Assembly: GCA_030698375.1 (NCBI GenBank)
Contig: JAUYLL010000060.1
Coordinates: 49,128 to 113,127 of the forward strand
DNA length: 64,000 bases
Source of the DNA: Nocardioides sp.
GTDB lineage: Bacteria; Actinomycetota; Actinomycetes; Propionibacteriales; Nocardioidaceae
Reading direction: 5' to 3'
The notes below the pieces were generated by a model that did no database searches, was not told where the DNA came from, and saw only the letters and a list, made by a program, of their open reading frames with translations. The translations under genes and the position numbers were made by a program. Within the stretch, counting starts at the first letter, position 1, and each line of letters starts with the position of its first letter. Positions 43,390 through 53,237 of this stretch are shown one piece after another.

Positions 43390-44370
43390 TCACGCGATGT
43401 AGCGCGGAAGCGTTCGGTGAACTGTGGCGCTGTCGCCGTGGACGCCGAGAAGCGACGCGAGCAGGATGCGCGCGTGCGAGGGACGGATGGATCGCATGGG
43501 GACGGCGCCAGCCTTCACAAGGTCGGCCCCGCCGCCGTCGGCGTAGATCGGGAAGACAGGGCCGCCTTGAACGCGGCTAGCGGTCACTACGACGATGCCC
43601 TGACTGGTGGCCTCGGCGACGGCGTCACACAGTTCAGGGTTCGCGTTACCCGAGCCCAGGCCCTCAAGCACGAGCCCGCGAGCGCCAGCGTCCACGAGCG
43701 CGACCAGGGCAGTACCGTCCGCATCGGGGTAGCACGGCACAATGTCGACCCGGGCCCTGCTCGGGTTGAATGCCTCTATCGGCAATGCAGGCGGCATAGA
43801 CGCCGGTTGCGCGGCTCTAAATGCGTCCGCGTGGACCCATCCGATCTGGCCCGTCGACGCTGAGCCGAAAGCGGTCGCGGCGATGGAATCCAACTTGTGC
43901 GTTCCCCGGGCTGGGAAGACCGAACCGTCGAAGGTGATCAGGACGCCTCGACCCGCGAGCGCCGTCGTCGCAGCAACGATGATGGCGTCTCGCAGGTTGC
44001 GCGAGCCGTCACTGCTTAGGGAATCGGCTGCCCGTTGGGCGCCGGTCAACACCACTGGGCGGCCGCGCTCGACGAAGAGGTCGAGGAACATGGCGGTTTC
44101 CTCGAGCGTGTCCGTGCCATGGGTGACGACCACCCCCGCCACCTCGGGCTCAACCAGCGTGGCGATCACACGCTTGGCTAGTTCTCCGAGCCGGTCGAGC
44201 GTCATCCGAAAGCTGCCGATACGCATGACGTTCTCAACCTCAACGTTCACGCCTGGAACCGTTACTCCGTCAAGCAGTTCTTCGCCAGATGCTCGCGCTA
44301 TGGCGTCGCCGTCCGCGCCGGTACGCGTAGCGATCGTCCCTCCGGTCGTAAGGACTTTGACTATTGGCAT
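43390..44370 (-). CDS. L-asparaginase/glutaminase family amidohydrolase
   Basis: Type I/II asparaginase fold, 326 residues, no signal peptide. Nucleophile Thr in LTTGGTIATRTG and the second catalytic pair Thr-Asp in VVTHGTDTLEET are present, as is LTGAQR. It is flanked by the deacetylase and the ABC permease on the same strand. Substrate may be an amide other than asparagine given the context; not decidable from sequence. Confidence 0.88.
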   Translation of the reverse strand: MPIVKVLTTGGTIATRTGADGDAIARASGEELLDGVTVPGVNVEVENVMRIGSFRMTLDRLGELAKRVIATLVEPEVAGVVVTHGTDTLEETAMFLDLFVERGRPVVLTGAQRAADSLSSDGSRNLRDAIIVAATTALAGRGVLITFDGSVFPARGTHKLDSIAATAFGSASTGQIGWVHADAFRAAQPASMPPALPIEAFNPSRARVDIVPCYPDADGTALVALVDAGARGLVLEGLGSGNANPELCDAVAEATSQGIVVVTASRVQGGPVFPIYADGGGADLVKAGAVPMRSIRPSHARILLASLLGVHGDSATVHRTLPRYIA

Positions 44371-44401
44371 GGCGAGGGACCTTCGGGGTCTCGGTTGGCG
44401 C

Positions 44402-45436
44402 TCAGTTGGCTGCAGCAGGGGCCGAGCGTCCCCGCTGCATCAGCCGGGACACGGGGGCGAATGCTCGCGCATAGAGGTCTCGGTTCAGCAGTCCGATGAC
44501 CGCAACGATGAGGAAGCCGTAGATAAACGTCTGCCAACCCTGGCTGATGCCAACGGCCTGGATGAGGGTGGCGATCGTCGTGAGGAAGATGGCGGCCGCT
44601 ACGGTCCCGAGGAAGCTGCCTCGGCCGCCCAGGATGGACGAGCCGCCAACGACGACCACAGCGATCGACGACAAGAAGTACACGTCGCCCATCCCGAGCG
44701 TCGCGCCGCCGCCATAGCCCACAAGCATCATGCCGGTGAGCGCTGCAGCGATGGCGCTGACAACGAAGGCTCCAGTCACGATCAGCCCGACGCGGAGACC
44801 GACAAGCTCGGCAGTCGCGCGATTACTTCCCACCGCGTACAACTTTCGTCCGAACCGGGTGTATTGCTGGATCACAGTTCCCACTACAGCCATGCCGACG
44901 AGCAAGAAGATCGGGATCGGGATTCCCCACCACTTGCCCAGCATCACGCTCGCTAAGAAATCGGGCGTCGTCCCGGGCACAGTTCCTTTCGTGTAGCCGA
45001 GCGCGGCACCCGCCACGATCAGTTGCATGCCAAGGGTCATGATGAACGACGGAACTCGAAGGAAAGCCACCCCGATGCCATTCACCAAACCGATCACTGC
45101 GGCGATCCCGAGGATCTGGAGGAACGTCAAGACCGACGGCGTGACGCTCAGCCATGCCGTAGTGAGGACACCCGCCAGCGCCACTGTGGACGGCAGAGAA
45201 AGATCGAGTTCGCCGACGAGGATGACCAGGCCTTGGCCAAATCCGACGAGCGCAAGCATGGACGAAACGACCAGAATCGCGGAAACAGTGGTCCAAGACC
45301 CTAGCGAGGGGCTGATCAGCTTGGAGACCGGCATGAGCACGACGCTCACAGCAAGGAGCGCGAGCACATAGCCGGTGTGACCTCGAATCGGGAATCGCTT
45401 CGTTGCTCCGAAGCGTGCATCACTAGTCTTGGTCAC
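44402..45436 (-). CDS. Sugar-type ABC transporter permease (RbsC-like)
   Basis: Inner-membrane permease of 344 residues with about ten hydrophobic segments and the BPD_transp_2 signatures VGELDLSLPSTVALAG, VPSFIMTLGMQLI and VVVGGSSILGGRG. The GTG at 45436 is chosen for AAGGAG seven bases upstream; it overlaps the previous permease by 14 bp. Works with the adjacent permease, ATPase and binding protein. Confidence 0.9.
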   Translation of the reverse strand: MTKTSDARFGATKRFPIRGHTGYVLALLAVSVVLMPVSKLISPSLGSWTTVSAILVVSSMLALVGFGQGLVILVGELDLSLPSTVALAGVLTTAWLSVTPSVLTFLQILGIAAVIGLVNGIGVAFLRVPSFIMTLGMQLIVAGAALGYTKGTVPGTTPDFLASVMLGKWWGIPIPIFLLVGMAVVGTVIQQYTRFGRKLYAVGSNRATAELVGLRVGLIVTGAFVVSAIAAALTGMMLVGYGGGATLGMGDVYFLSSIAVVVVGGSSILGGRGSFLGTVAAAIFLTTIATLIQAVGISQGWQTFIYGFLIVAVIGLLNRDLYARAFAPVSRLMQRGRSAPAAAN

Positions 45437-46463
45437 TGAGCACTCCTTCGGACGAAATCTTGGCCTCGCTGGATGTTGATTCGTCGCTCGGTTGAGCGGT
45501 CTCCTCTTCTTTGAGGCGCTCGGCGGCGAACTGGCTGACATGGCCCAGGATGACGGCGAGGATGAGCACGGCGCCCTGCACGATGCCGGTGTAGAAGGTT
45601 GAGACGCCCAACGCGAACAGCATCTTCTGCAGCACTCCCAAGACACCGGCGCCGATGATGCTGCCGACTGCGCTGCCTCTTCCTCCACCGAACCGCGTAC
45701 CACCGATGGCGACAGCCGCGAAGACGAGCACCATGAACAAGGCGCTGGCGTTCGCGTCACCGCTTGCGGTCTGGGCGGTAAGCATGACGCCGGCCAGGGC
45801 GTAGAGGAACCCAGCTCCCAAGTACACCTTGAACTTCGTTCCCGCGACCGGGATGCCCGACTGAACAGCTGATCGCTCGTCACTGCCTAAGGCGTAAATG
45901 TAGACGCCGAAACGAGACCGCCGAATCACGAGCCAACCGATAAGGCACGCGCCTATCACCACCAGCGAAACAGGCAGCACTCCACCCAGCGCTGAGTTGA
46001 GTCCGGGCGCGATAAAGTTCGGGACGCTTCCCCCAGGCGAGGGCATGATCACGAGCGCGATACCGCTGCACATGATGAACGTTCCCAAGGTGGCCGCGAT
46101 CGATTGAACCCGCAGGTAGGCGACAAGCACCCCGTTGATCGCTCCGACCGCGAGGCCGGCAGCTAGCGCGATTACCACGGCTAGCAGTCCGCTTTGCAGC
46201 GTGGTATCCGATTGAGTCACCAGAATTACGTTCGAAAGTACAACCACCCCTCCGATTGACAAATCGAAGCCACCGGAGATGATCACCAGTGTGAGGCCCG
46301 TTGCTGCGACAACCAGCGGCGCTACGTTATTAAGAAGATCAGTCGCGTTGTTCACGGTCAGCACGTCGATAGATGAGTACACGTAGACCACGTACATGAT
46401 CGTGAGGATCGCGAACGCAAGAACCGAGCCGTTGGAGAGCGCCCGCTTGATGGCCGTGCTCAT
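45423..46463 (-). CDS. Sugar-type ABC transporter permease (RbsC-like)
   Basis: Second permease, 346 residues, about ten hydrophobic segments; signatures SGGFDLSIGGVVVLS, VQSIAATLGTFIM and AIGGTRFGGGRGS. Acidic C-terminal tail rich in Ser/Glu. ATG at 46463 overlaps the ATPase stop (ATGA). Two different permeases indicate a heterodimeric channel. Confidence 0.9.
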   Translation of the reverse strand: MSTAIKRALSNGSVLAFAILTIMYVVYVYSSIDVLTVNNATDLLNNVAPLVVAATGLTLVIISGGFDLSIGGVVVLSNVILVTQSDTTLQSGLLAVVIALAAGLAVGAINGVLVAYLRVQSIAATLGTFIMCSGIALVIMPSPGGSVPNFIAPGLNSALGGVLPVSLVVIGACLIGWLVIRRSRFGVYIYALGSDERSAVQSGIPVAGTKFKVYLGAGFLYALAGVMLTAQTASGDANASALFMVLVFAAVAIGGTRFGGGRGSAVGSIIGAGVLGVLQKMLFALGVSTFYTGIVQGAVLILAVILGHVSQFAAERLKEEETAQPSDESTSSEAKISSEGVLSDQD

Positions 46464-47968
46464 GCTTTCGCCTCTCGCTCCGCGCCAGCATGCCCAGTGA
46501 TCGCTGCCAAGAGCGCTTCCACCGAGATATCCGTCCCAGCGAGTTCTTGAACGACCGAACCGCGATAGAAGCACAGGATGCGATCACAGACGGCGCTCAG
46601 CTCCGCGAGGTCGGTCGAGTACCACAAGACAGCATGGTCGCCGCGATTGACGAACCGCTCCATGAGTCCGTAGATCGTCCCCTTAGTGCCCACATCCACG
46701 CCGCGTGAGGGGTCGTAGAGAAGGAGGTACTTCGATCCTTGGAGAAGGGATCGGGCCAGGACCGCCTTCTGCTGATTACCGCCCGACAACGCGTCGATGT
46801 CCATGCGCAGGTAGCGCTCATTGAGGTCGACCTCACGTGCCACATCGACCGAGGAGGCGAATTCGCGTCGCCCGCCGAGGAACCCGAAGCGGTCCACTTT
46901 GCGCAGGGCTCCGGCGGTCACATTGCCCAGCGTCGAGAGCCCGGGGAAGATCCCTTCAGTCTTGCGTTCCTCGGCCACGAAGCTGATGCCGCGCCGTAAC
47001 GCTGCCGAGGTGCTGTTGAGGGTGACGGCCTCGTCGTCGACATACACCTGGCCGCCCGCCGGCTTGAGTGCTCCGGCGAGAATGCGGAACGTCTCTCCTT
47101 GCCCCTGTCCCTCCAGGGCCGCAACGCCCAGGAGCTCACCTTGTTGGAGAGTGAAGTTGACGTCCTTGATCGACTGCCCGGACAGGTTGCGCACCTCGAT
47201 CGCAGGTTCGCCGGTGACGCCGCGTACCTGCCTTGCCTCGGTACCGTGGCCCTCTGTTGCCCCGCCCATCATCTGAAACACGCGGCTGTCATCCGCCTCG
47301 TCGACCCGCACGGTGTCGACCACCTCGCCGTTTCGCAAGACGGTCGCGGTCTGGCAGAGGTCTCGGATCTCGGCCAGTCGGTGAGAGATGTACAGGATCG
47401 TGAGGTCGCTTGACCTAATGTCGGCGAGCAGGCTGTAGAGCCACTCCACATCGGGAAGCGCAGCGGACGGTTCGTCGAGGAGCAGGATCTTTGGCTGATG
47501 GCTGATGGCCCGAACGATCTCGAGCTTCTGCTTGTCCGCCAACGCCAGGCCGTCAACCGTACGGTTCGGGCTGATGTGTCCGACACGGTACTTGTCGAGC
47601 ACTTCCCGCGCCGCCGCCTCGTTGTCCTTTCGCTTGACCAGCAGCCCTCTGCCCAGTCGGGGGAGGAAGAGGTTCTCCGCGACGGTCAGATTCGGAAGCA
47701 GGCTGAGGTCTTGGAAGGCAGTCGATACACCCGCCCGGCGAGAATCTTTCAGATTTCGGGGAGCATAGGCACGGCCTTGGATCCGGATGCTGCCTCGGTC
47801 AGGGCGCTCAAGGCCAGCGAGTGCCCTGATCAATGTCGACTTACCCGCGCCGTTCTCGCCGATGATCGCGTGAGTTTGGCCCTCGACGACGTTGAACGAC
47901 ACATCCTGCAATGCCTTCGTCGGGCCGTAAGCCTTGGAGAGCCCAGTCAGTTCGAGGGCGAGTCCCAC
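46460..47968 (-). CDS. Sugar-type ABC transporter ATPase (RbsA/MglA-like)
   Basis: Duplicated ATP-binding protein of 502 residues. Domain 1 has Walker A GENGAGKST and Walker B ILLLDEPSAAL. Domain 2 keeps LSGGNQQKAVLARSLL as signature but has degenerate Walker motifs, usual for this class. GTG start with GGAGTAACA leader. Energises uptake of the cluster's substrate. Confidence 0.92.
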   Translation of the reverse strand: MGLALELTGLSKAYGPTKALQDVSFNVVEGQTHAIIGENGAGKSTLIRALAGLERPDRGSIRIQGRAYAPRNLKDSRRAGVSTAFQDLSLLPNLTVAENLFLPRLGRGLLVKRKDNEAAAREVLDKYRVGHISPNRTVDGLALADKQKLEIVRAISHQPKILLLDEPSAALPDVEWLYSLLADIRSSDLTILYISHRLAEIRDLCQTATVLRNGEVVDTVRVDEADDSRVFQMMGGATEGHGTEARQVRGVTGEPAIEVRNLSGQSIKDVNFTLQQGELLGVAALEGQGQGETFRILAGALKPAGGQVYVDDEAVTLNSTSAALRRGISFVAEERKTEGIFPGLSTLGNVTAGALRKVDRFGFLGGRREFASSVDVAREVDLNERYLRMDIDALSGGNQQKAVLARSLLQGSKYLLLYDPSRGVDVGTKGTIYGLMERFVNRGDHAVLWYSTDLAELSAVCDRILCFYRGSVVQELAGTDISVEALLAAITGHAGAEREAKA

Positions 47969-48064
47969 TGTTACTCCTAGTCGGGTCCGGGATGTCCGCG
48001 CACGAACATCCCGGACCGCCGTCGTCTGCCAATCGGGGATTAAGCCACCACTGAGCGTGGCTGG

Positions 48065-49306
48065 TTACGGGACGGGAATCGGCTCGACGATCTCAGGGTT
48101 GACGTCGTAGAGCCCCCCCGGGAATTCCGTCGTCGAACTGTTGATCTCCGGGACGGCTGGCGCCTCCACGATGTCCTCAGTGTCGATCGGTTGGATCTCA
48201 GCTCCGGGGGCGGGCGTTCCGTCGATCGCTGAGGCGTAGTTGATCTCAGGAACCAGGTCCGGGTAGTAGATGCCCGCTGCAAAGATCGGGGGCACCTCGT
48301 CAAGGGGCCACGCGTTGCCGCCGGCACCCGGGTCGCTCGGGTCGCCCAGCTCCACCTCGTCTGCGGGCACCCACGGAAGCGGGAACTCGACGTTGTGCGG
48401 AACGTCTGCCTCGTCCAGCTCACCTGTGAGCAGGCCCATAGCGAGCTTGAACGCGTAGGCTCCGACGGTCGGACCAGAGCCGGACGAAACACCCGTGAGT
48501 CCATCGTCCTCAAGCGAAATCAGCTGGTTGCGGAAACCGTTCGACATCTCGCCAGTAACGGGAACCAGCGGTCGACCGCTCTCCCGGAGTGCCTGGACCA
48601 CGCCGTACTCACCATCCTGGGACCAGACGCCGTCAATATCCGGGTGTGCCGCCAAGGCCCTGAGGGTGTTCGTCTTCGACTGGACGGCGTCCCAGTTGCT
48701 CCAGTACTGAGAAACTACCTCGATTCCTGGGTACTTCTCGAAGACCGACATTGCAGACTCGTTGTGCATTGTGTCAGTGCCCGTGCCCGAGACCCCGCTA
48801 TTCATGAGGATCTTGCCCTCGCCGCCAAGTTCATTCACCAGTGCCTGGGCAGTGTGCTGCCCGAAACCGGCTGTGATGTAGCTGACGTTGTATGCCTTCT
48901 CGTTGGTGACTGTGCCGTCGTAGAAGAACATCAACGTGCCCTTCTCCGCGGCCTGGTCAACGACAGCATTGAGAGCCTTCGGGGACAGCGGGTACGAAAT
49001 GATCGCGTCAGCACCGTTGTTGATCATGCTCTGAAGGTCCGAAATCTGCTTAGAGACGTCAGCGCCCGAGATGACCTTGCGGAATTCCACCTTGTCGTCG
49101 TACGGCGCAGTATTGGCCACGGCCTCCATCATGTTGGCCGCTGCGTTCGACCATGCGTTTCCGGAGTAACTGAGATTGTTGTAGATCAGGAACTTGCCGT
49201 CGTCCTCCGTCCCCCCTCCATTGCTACTAGGCGGGGCGCAAGCGGCCATCGGCACGAGGACCGCGGCTGCTGCGAACACTGACATGAAGCGCAACTTGTT
49301 GAGCAT
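48065..49306 (-). CDS. Sugar-type ABC substrate-binding lipoprotein
   Basis: Binding protein of 413 residues: MLNKLRFMSVFAAAAVLVPM then lipobox M-A-A-C, followed by a periplasmic-binding-protein-1 domain (FLIYNNLSYSGNAWSNAAAN; GADAIISYPLSPKALNAVV; GVWSQDGEYGVVQAL). The ATG at 49306 is chosen to give the lipoprotein signal; the longer frame upstream is promoter. The C-terminal tail is Pro/Glu-rich and unusual. Related binding proteins bind sugars, but also nucleosides and autoinducers, so substrate is open. A GTGCA-N2-TGCAC palindrome lies 136 bp upstream. Confidence 0.9.
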   Translation of the reverse strand: MLNKLRFMSVFAAAAVLVPMAACAPPSSNGGGTEDDGKFLIYNNLSYSGNAWSNAAANMMEAVANTAPYDDKVEFRKVISGADVSKQISDLQSMINNGADAIISYPLSPKALNAVVDQAAEKGTLMFFYDGTVTNEKAYNVSYITAGFGQHTAQALVNELGGEGKILMNSGVSGTGTDTMHNESAMSVFEKYPGIEVVSQYWSNWDAVQSKTNTLRALAAHPDIDGVWSQDGEYGVVQALRESGRPLVPVTGEMSNGFRNQLISLEDDGLTGVSSGSGPTVGAYAFKLAMGLLTGELDEADVPHNVEFPLPWVPADEVELGDPSDPGAGGNAWPLDEVPPIFAAGIYYPDLVPEINYASAIDGTPAPGAEIQPIDTEDIVEAPAVPEINSSTTEFPGGLYDVNPEIVEPIPVP

Positions 49307-49441
49307 GCCTTTGCCTGTCTCTCTTCGGGTAGTGCCCGGGCAGAACCGAGGGGCCGGGCTTTGAGGCGGGTGTGACCTAGTCAACAGCCGGGGTTTGCAG
49401 GCAGCAATGGGCGGGCTTCAACGGATGAACGACGCGCTGTT

Positions 49442-49453
49442 GTGCATGTGCAC
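49442..49453. promoter_or_regulatory. Shared island operator, copy 1 (GTGCA-TG-TGCAC)
   Basis: 12-bp palindrome GTGCATGTGCAC preceded by TT, 136 bp upstream of the ABC-operon ATG. The same TTGTGCA-N2-TGCAC pattern occurs at 58021-58032 in front of the other operon. Probable site for the PucR-type regulator (inference). Confidence 0.6.
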
Positions 49454-49480
49454 TCGGTCGAGACGAGTAACGCTCGGCCC

Positions 49481-50716
49481 TCACTGCGTACTTCGTTGGG
49501 AGTCGGCGCCTCGAAACCAGGACATGGCAAGTACTACGGCTGCGATGTCCTGGGGCCTAGACAGCGACAAGCCGGTGATGCGCTCCACCGTTTGGAGTCT
49601 GTTCCGCACTGTGTTCCGGTGTCGGAGCGTGGTCGAGGCGATCTCGCTGACCGAGCCAGAACCCTGCACATACGCTTGCAGGGTTTCGAAGACCGCTGCC
49701 CGATCGTTGTCCGGCAACGCCAGAAGCGGCCCGAGGACTTGGTCAGCGAGCGCCTTCGCCAACTCGTCGTTGGCGCCGATGAGCACCGCTGGCCAGTCGA
49801 AATGCAGCAGCTGGACGCCGGGCTCGTGGCGCGAGCGGATCACTGCTCGAGCGAGCCGGACGCCTCGGGGCACGTGTCGCAGGCCGTCCACAACGGCCGC
49901 ACCAACCTTCCACCGCGCCAGCCCGTCTAACACGGTGACAACATCTTCGGGTCGCCGGCCAGCCAGCAGCACGATCCCCATGAAGTCGTCCCCGACCCAA
50001 CCGAAGTACGACTGCAGCCCACGCGCTTTCAGCCGCGCTACCGAGGACACGACAACGGAATGGTCGACGGGCACATCGTCACCGACGAGCATGAGGATTC
50101 GCGACTCCTCCGGGAGGAGTAGGCGCTTGGCCGCGTTCTTCACCGCGGACGGGTCAGTGTCGGCCGTCAACACAAGCTTCTCAAAAGCCCGACCACGGAG
50201 TACCTCCAGGTTCCGCGACTGGTCCTCCATGGCGCGCCGATAGGCGTCGACCACTTCGGTGGTGTTTGCCTCCACCGCCTCCCAAACCAGAATGGACGAC
50301 TCCAGGAAGCCTTGCTCGCCGGCGACTCCTTCGCTGCGCCCCTCCCTGATGAGCGCCTCCCAAAGGACTCTCAAGTCCAGCCGGTATGAGTGCAGCAGCG
50401 CCGGCAAGGGAAGCCCTTGCTCGGCGCGCAGACGGCCGACCTCGGCCGCGGCAGTCAGTATGTCGTCGGGGATCTCGTCACCGGTGATTCGAACCAGCGC
50501 TAGCGCGAGGGTCCGACGCATCGACCGTTTCAGGTCGGACTGACTGACCCTCGATTGCGCATACTCCGGTTCGTCTGCCTGTAGTAGCCGCACAGCGTGG
50601 TCAGTCAGGTCATCCAGCTGGTTCTCGAGGAGCCGCCTGGCGATGCGCTTGATGCGTTCCTCGGCCGAGCTCTCCTGGTTTCCATCACTCTGCGACTCGG
50701 GCATCTGCTCCGTCAT
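49481..50716 (-). CDS. PucR/CdaR-type transcriptional regulator
   Basis: Regulator of 411 residues. An N-terminal helical RsbRD-like domain (about 20-170, with EQGLPLPALLHSYRLDLRVL), a central GGDEF-like region, and the C-terminal HTH_30: SVSEIASTTLRHRNTVRNRL then QTVERITGLSLSRPQD. PucR-type proteins usually activate catabolic genes for N-containing compounds in response to pathway ligands. Lies between the ABC operon and the aldehyde dehydrogenase gene. Likely controls both operons through the shared palindromes. Confidence 0.87.
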   Translation of the reverse strand: MTEQMPESQSDGNQESSAEERIKRIARRLLENQLDDLTDHAVRLLQADEPEYAQSRVSQSDLKRSMRRTLALALVRITGDEIPDDILTAAAEVGRLRAEQGLPLPALLHSYRLDLRVLWEALIREGRSEGVAGEQGFLESSILVWEAVEANTTEVVDAYRRAMEDQSRNLEVLRGRAFEKLVLTADTDPSAVKNAAKRLLLPEESRILMLVGDDVPVDHSVVVSSVARLKARGLQSYFGWVGDDFMGIVLLAGRRPEDVVTVLDGLARWKVGAAVVDGLRHVPRGVRLARAVIRSRHEPGVQLLHFDWPAVLIGANDELAKALADQVLGPLLALPDNDRAAVFETLQAYVQGSGSVSEIASTTLRHRNTVRNRLQTVERITGLSLSRPQDIAAVVLAMSWFRGADSQRSTQ

Positions 50717-50785
50717 GCCCCCAGTTTGACTCGGGTGCGGCTATACGCGGACCGAGAAGCGCATCAGTTCTGCACTGCGGGCGCG

Positions 50786-52222
50786 TCAGAGCCCATTCAG
50801 GACCAACACGCGCTCGTAGGTCATGTCGGTCATCGCAGCAGCCACCCCCTCGCGCCCGATCCCCGAGTCCTTCACACCCCCGTACGGCATCTGGTCGGCC
50901 CGGAACGTAGGCACGTCACCGATGATGACGCCGCCTACCTGGAGGGCGCGATGCGCTTGAAAAGCGGTGGCGATGTCGTGAGTGAAGACTCCTGCCTGGA
51001 GGCCGTAGCGAGACGAGTTGATCCGCTCAACCGCCGCGTCGAAGCCTGCGACCGGGCTGATGGACACCACGGGTCCGAAGACCTCCTCGGTGGCGATCTC
51101 GGTCTGCGCGTCGACGTCGGTGAGCAGAGTCGGCCCGAACAGCGCCTTGTCCCGGTGACCACCCGTCAAAATCTTTGCCCCGCTACTCGCCGCCCGCTGC
51201 ACCCACTGCTCAACCCGCTCGGCCGCCGCCTCGCTGATCATTGGGCCGACCGAAGTGTTGGGATCCCACACGTCACCGACCGGCTGGGCCGCGACTGCCG
51301 CGGCAACCTTGTCTCGCAGCCGCTCGTACAGTGATTCGTCGGCAAGAACGGTCTGGACGGAGATGCAGCTCTGGCCGGCTTGGTACATGGCGAACTTCGC
51401 GATCCTTCCGGCCGCATACTCGAGATCTGCCTCGGAGGAATAGTCGGCACACACGACTGCGGTGCCGTTGCCGCCAAGTTCGAGCGTTACGTGCTTGCGC
51501 GGGACCATCTCCCGGATCATCCAACCGATATCCGCAGAACCGGTGAAAGAGATGACAGGGAGGCGGGGGTCGCTTACGAGGTCCGCCATCTGATCGTTGC
51601 GCACCGGCAGCACGGACCAGGAGCCTTCGGGCAATTCAGTCTCGGCAAGGATCTCGCCGAGCAACAGGGAACTCAGTGGCGTCGTCGGAGCAGGCTTAAT
51701 GATGACGGGCGCCCCGACCGCGATGGCCGGAGCGACCTTGTGTGCGACCAGGTTCAACGGGAAGTTGAAGGGAGCGATGGCGAGCACCGGTCCGCGCGAG
51801 AATCGCCGGACGAGGGCGAGTCGCCCTTCGTAACCTTCCTCCGTATCGAGACGCATGAGTTCGCCGCTGAAACGTCGCGTCTCCTCCGCAGCGATACGGA
51901 ACGTCGCGACGGAACGCTGTACCTCAGCCTGGGCCCAACGGATGGGCTTGCCGCTCTCCGAGGTAATAACTTCAGCGATCTCCTGGCGACGACGAGCTAA
52001 TTGAGCGCTGACATGATCAAGCGCTCTGGCTCGGACCAGCGCTGACGAACCCTCCAACTGGTGCTGCACCACGTGAGCCGCTTCAACCGCCTCGTCGATG
52101 TCACCGGCTTTCGGAACAGCTACGTCCGCAATGAACGACCCGTCGCCAGGGTGAGTAACAGCGAAACTTTCGTCTGTTTGGCGGCGCTTGCCAGCCACAA
52201 AGAATGGGCGGAGACTGGTCAT
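50786..52222 (-). CDS. NAD(P)-dependent aldehyde dehydrogenase
   Basis: ALDH of 478 residues. Cofactor motif FTGSADIGWMI, catalytic Glu in TLELGGNG, nucleophile Cys in QAGQSCISVQ, and EEVFGPVV are intact. ATG at 52222 (leader AGGTGG). It is 34 bp after PxpC. It probably oxidises the semialdehyde released by the phospho-lyase-like enzyme encoded upstream. Confidence 0.92.
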   Translation of the reverse strand: MTSLRPFFVAGKRRQTDESFAVTHPGDGSFIADVAVPKAGDIDEAVEAAHVVQHQLEGSSALVRARALDHVSAQLARRRQEIAEVITSESGKPIRWAQAEVQRSVATFRIAAEETRRFSGELMRLDTEEGYEGRLALVRRFSRGPVLAIAPFNFPLNLVAHKVAPAIAVGAPVIIKPAPTTPLSSLLLGEILAETELPEGSWSVLPVRNDQMADLVSDPRLPVISFTGSADIGWMIREMVPRKHVTLELGGNGTAVVCADYSSEADLEYAAGRIAKFAMYQAGQSCISVQTVLADESLYERLRDKVAAAVAAQPVGDVWDPNTSVGPMISEAAAERVEQWVQRAASSGAKILTGGHRDKALFGPTLLTDVDAQTEIATEEVFGPVVSISPVAGFDAAVERINSSRYGLQAGVFTHDIATAFQAHRALQVGGVIIGDVPTFRADQMPYGGVKDSGIGREGVAAAMTDMTYERVLVLNGL

Positions 52223-52256
52223 GTCGAGACCACCTAACTTGCTAATACTGCGCGGA

Positions 52257-53237
52257 TCAACGGAGAACGTTTTGGGTGATGCGCTGGACTCGTGACTCTC
52301 GGTCCGCACGTGCCGCGATGGCCTGGTCTATCGATACCGGCACGAAACGGACCACGTCGGGGCTCTTCGCTTGAGCGAGCGCATCGAGATCCACGCTGAT
52401 GATGGTCCCGACGGTCGCATAGCCGCCCCCGGTCACCGCGTCACGTAGCAGGCAGATGAGTTCCGTACCGCTCGGCACCTGAATTGACCCGACGGGATAA
52501 CCGAGGTTCACGACGTTGCTCGGGTCGTCTCCAGCCCCGAACGGCGCAGGTCGCGGTTTGAACTCGAGTGGCTTGCCAGCCAGGCGGTATCCGGTCCGGT
52601 TGGCTTCCGTAGTCACGGTGTACGGAGTCGAATACAGATCTTCCAGCGCAGAGGGCGTCAGTCGGTAGTCACAGAGTCCAGGAACCACCCGAATTTCAAG
52701 CTCGCTCGGGTACGACGGGATGTCACTGTCGGGTACGTCGACCCCTCCGCAGGGACTGGAGAACGGAACCACGGCCGCCCCAACCTGCAGGGTGTCACCA
52801 GCCGCCAGTGGCCGCCCGTGGTGTCCACCCAGACCGGAGGCAACGTACGTCGAAAGGCTTCCCATCAATGACGGAACCTCGATACCGCCTCTCACCGCGA
52901 TGTAACTGCGCGCCCCTGTGGCGAGGCGTCTGAACTCGAGTGTCTGATTGGCGCGAACTACCTGACTCATCCACATCGGGACGCGCATCCCTTCGAGGTA
53001 GACCTCGGCGGCAGCACCCGTGATGGCGATGACCGTGAACTCGTCAAAAGTGAGGGTTGGGCCGACGAAGGTGCACTCGATGGTGGCCGCGTCGCGTCGA
53101 TTCCCCACGAGCACGTTCGCCACATCATGGGCGTACAAGTCGAGCGCTCCTGAAGGGGGGATTCCCATGGCGTAGTAACCAGGACGGCCGCGGTCCTGCA
53201 CGGTCGAGAACAGACCCGGAGCTTCGACGGTGATCAT
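52257..53237 (-). CDS. pxpC: 5-oxoprolinase subunit C (PxpC/KipA, biotin-dependent carboxylase-like)
   Basis: 326 residues of the allophanate-hydrolase-subunit-2 fold: VEAPGLFSTVQDRGRPGY at the start, then PSGALDLYAHDVAN and TTEANRTGYRLAG. With PxpA and PxpB it forms the ATP-dependent prokaryotic 5-oxoprolinase, opening the lactam of 5-oxoproline to glutamate. ATGA overlap with pxpB. Might act on a related lactam here. Confidence 0.9.
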   Translation of the reverse strand: MITVEAPGLFSTVQDRGRPGYYAMGIPPSGALDLYAHDVANVLVGNRRDAATIECTFVGPTLTFDEFTVIAITGAAAEVYLEGMRVPMWMSQVVRANQTLEFRRLATGARSYIAVRGGIEVPSLMGSLSTYVASGLGGHHGRPLAAGDTLQVGAAVVPFSSPCGGVDVPDSDIPSYPSELEIRVVPGLCDYRLTPSALEDLYSTPYTVTTEANRTGYRLAGKPLEFKPRPAPFGAGDDPSNVVNLGYPVGSIQVPSGTELICLLRDAVTGGGYATVGTIISVDLDALAQAKSPDVVRFVPVSIDQAIAARADRESRVQRITQNVLR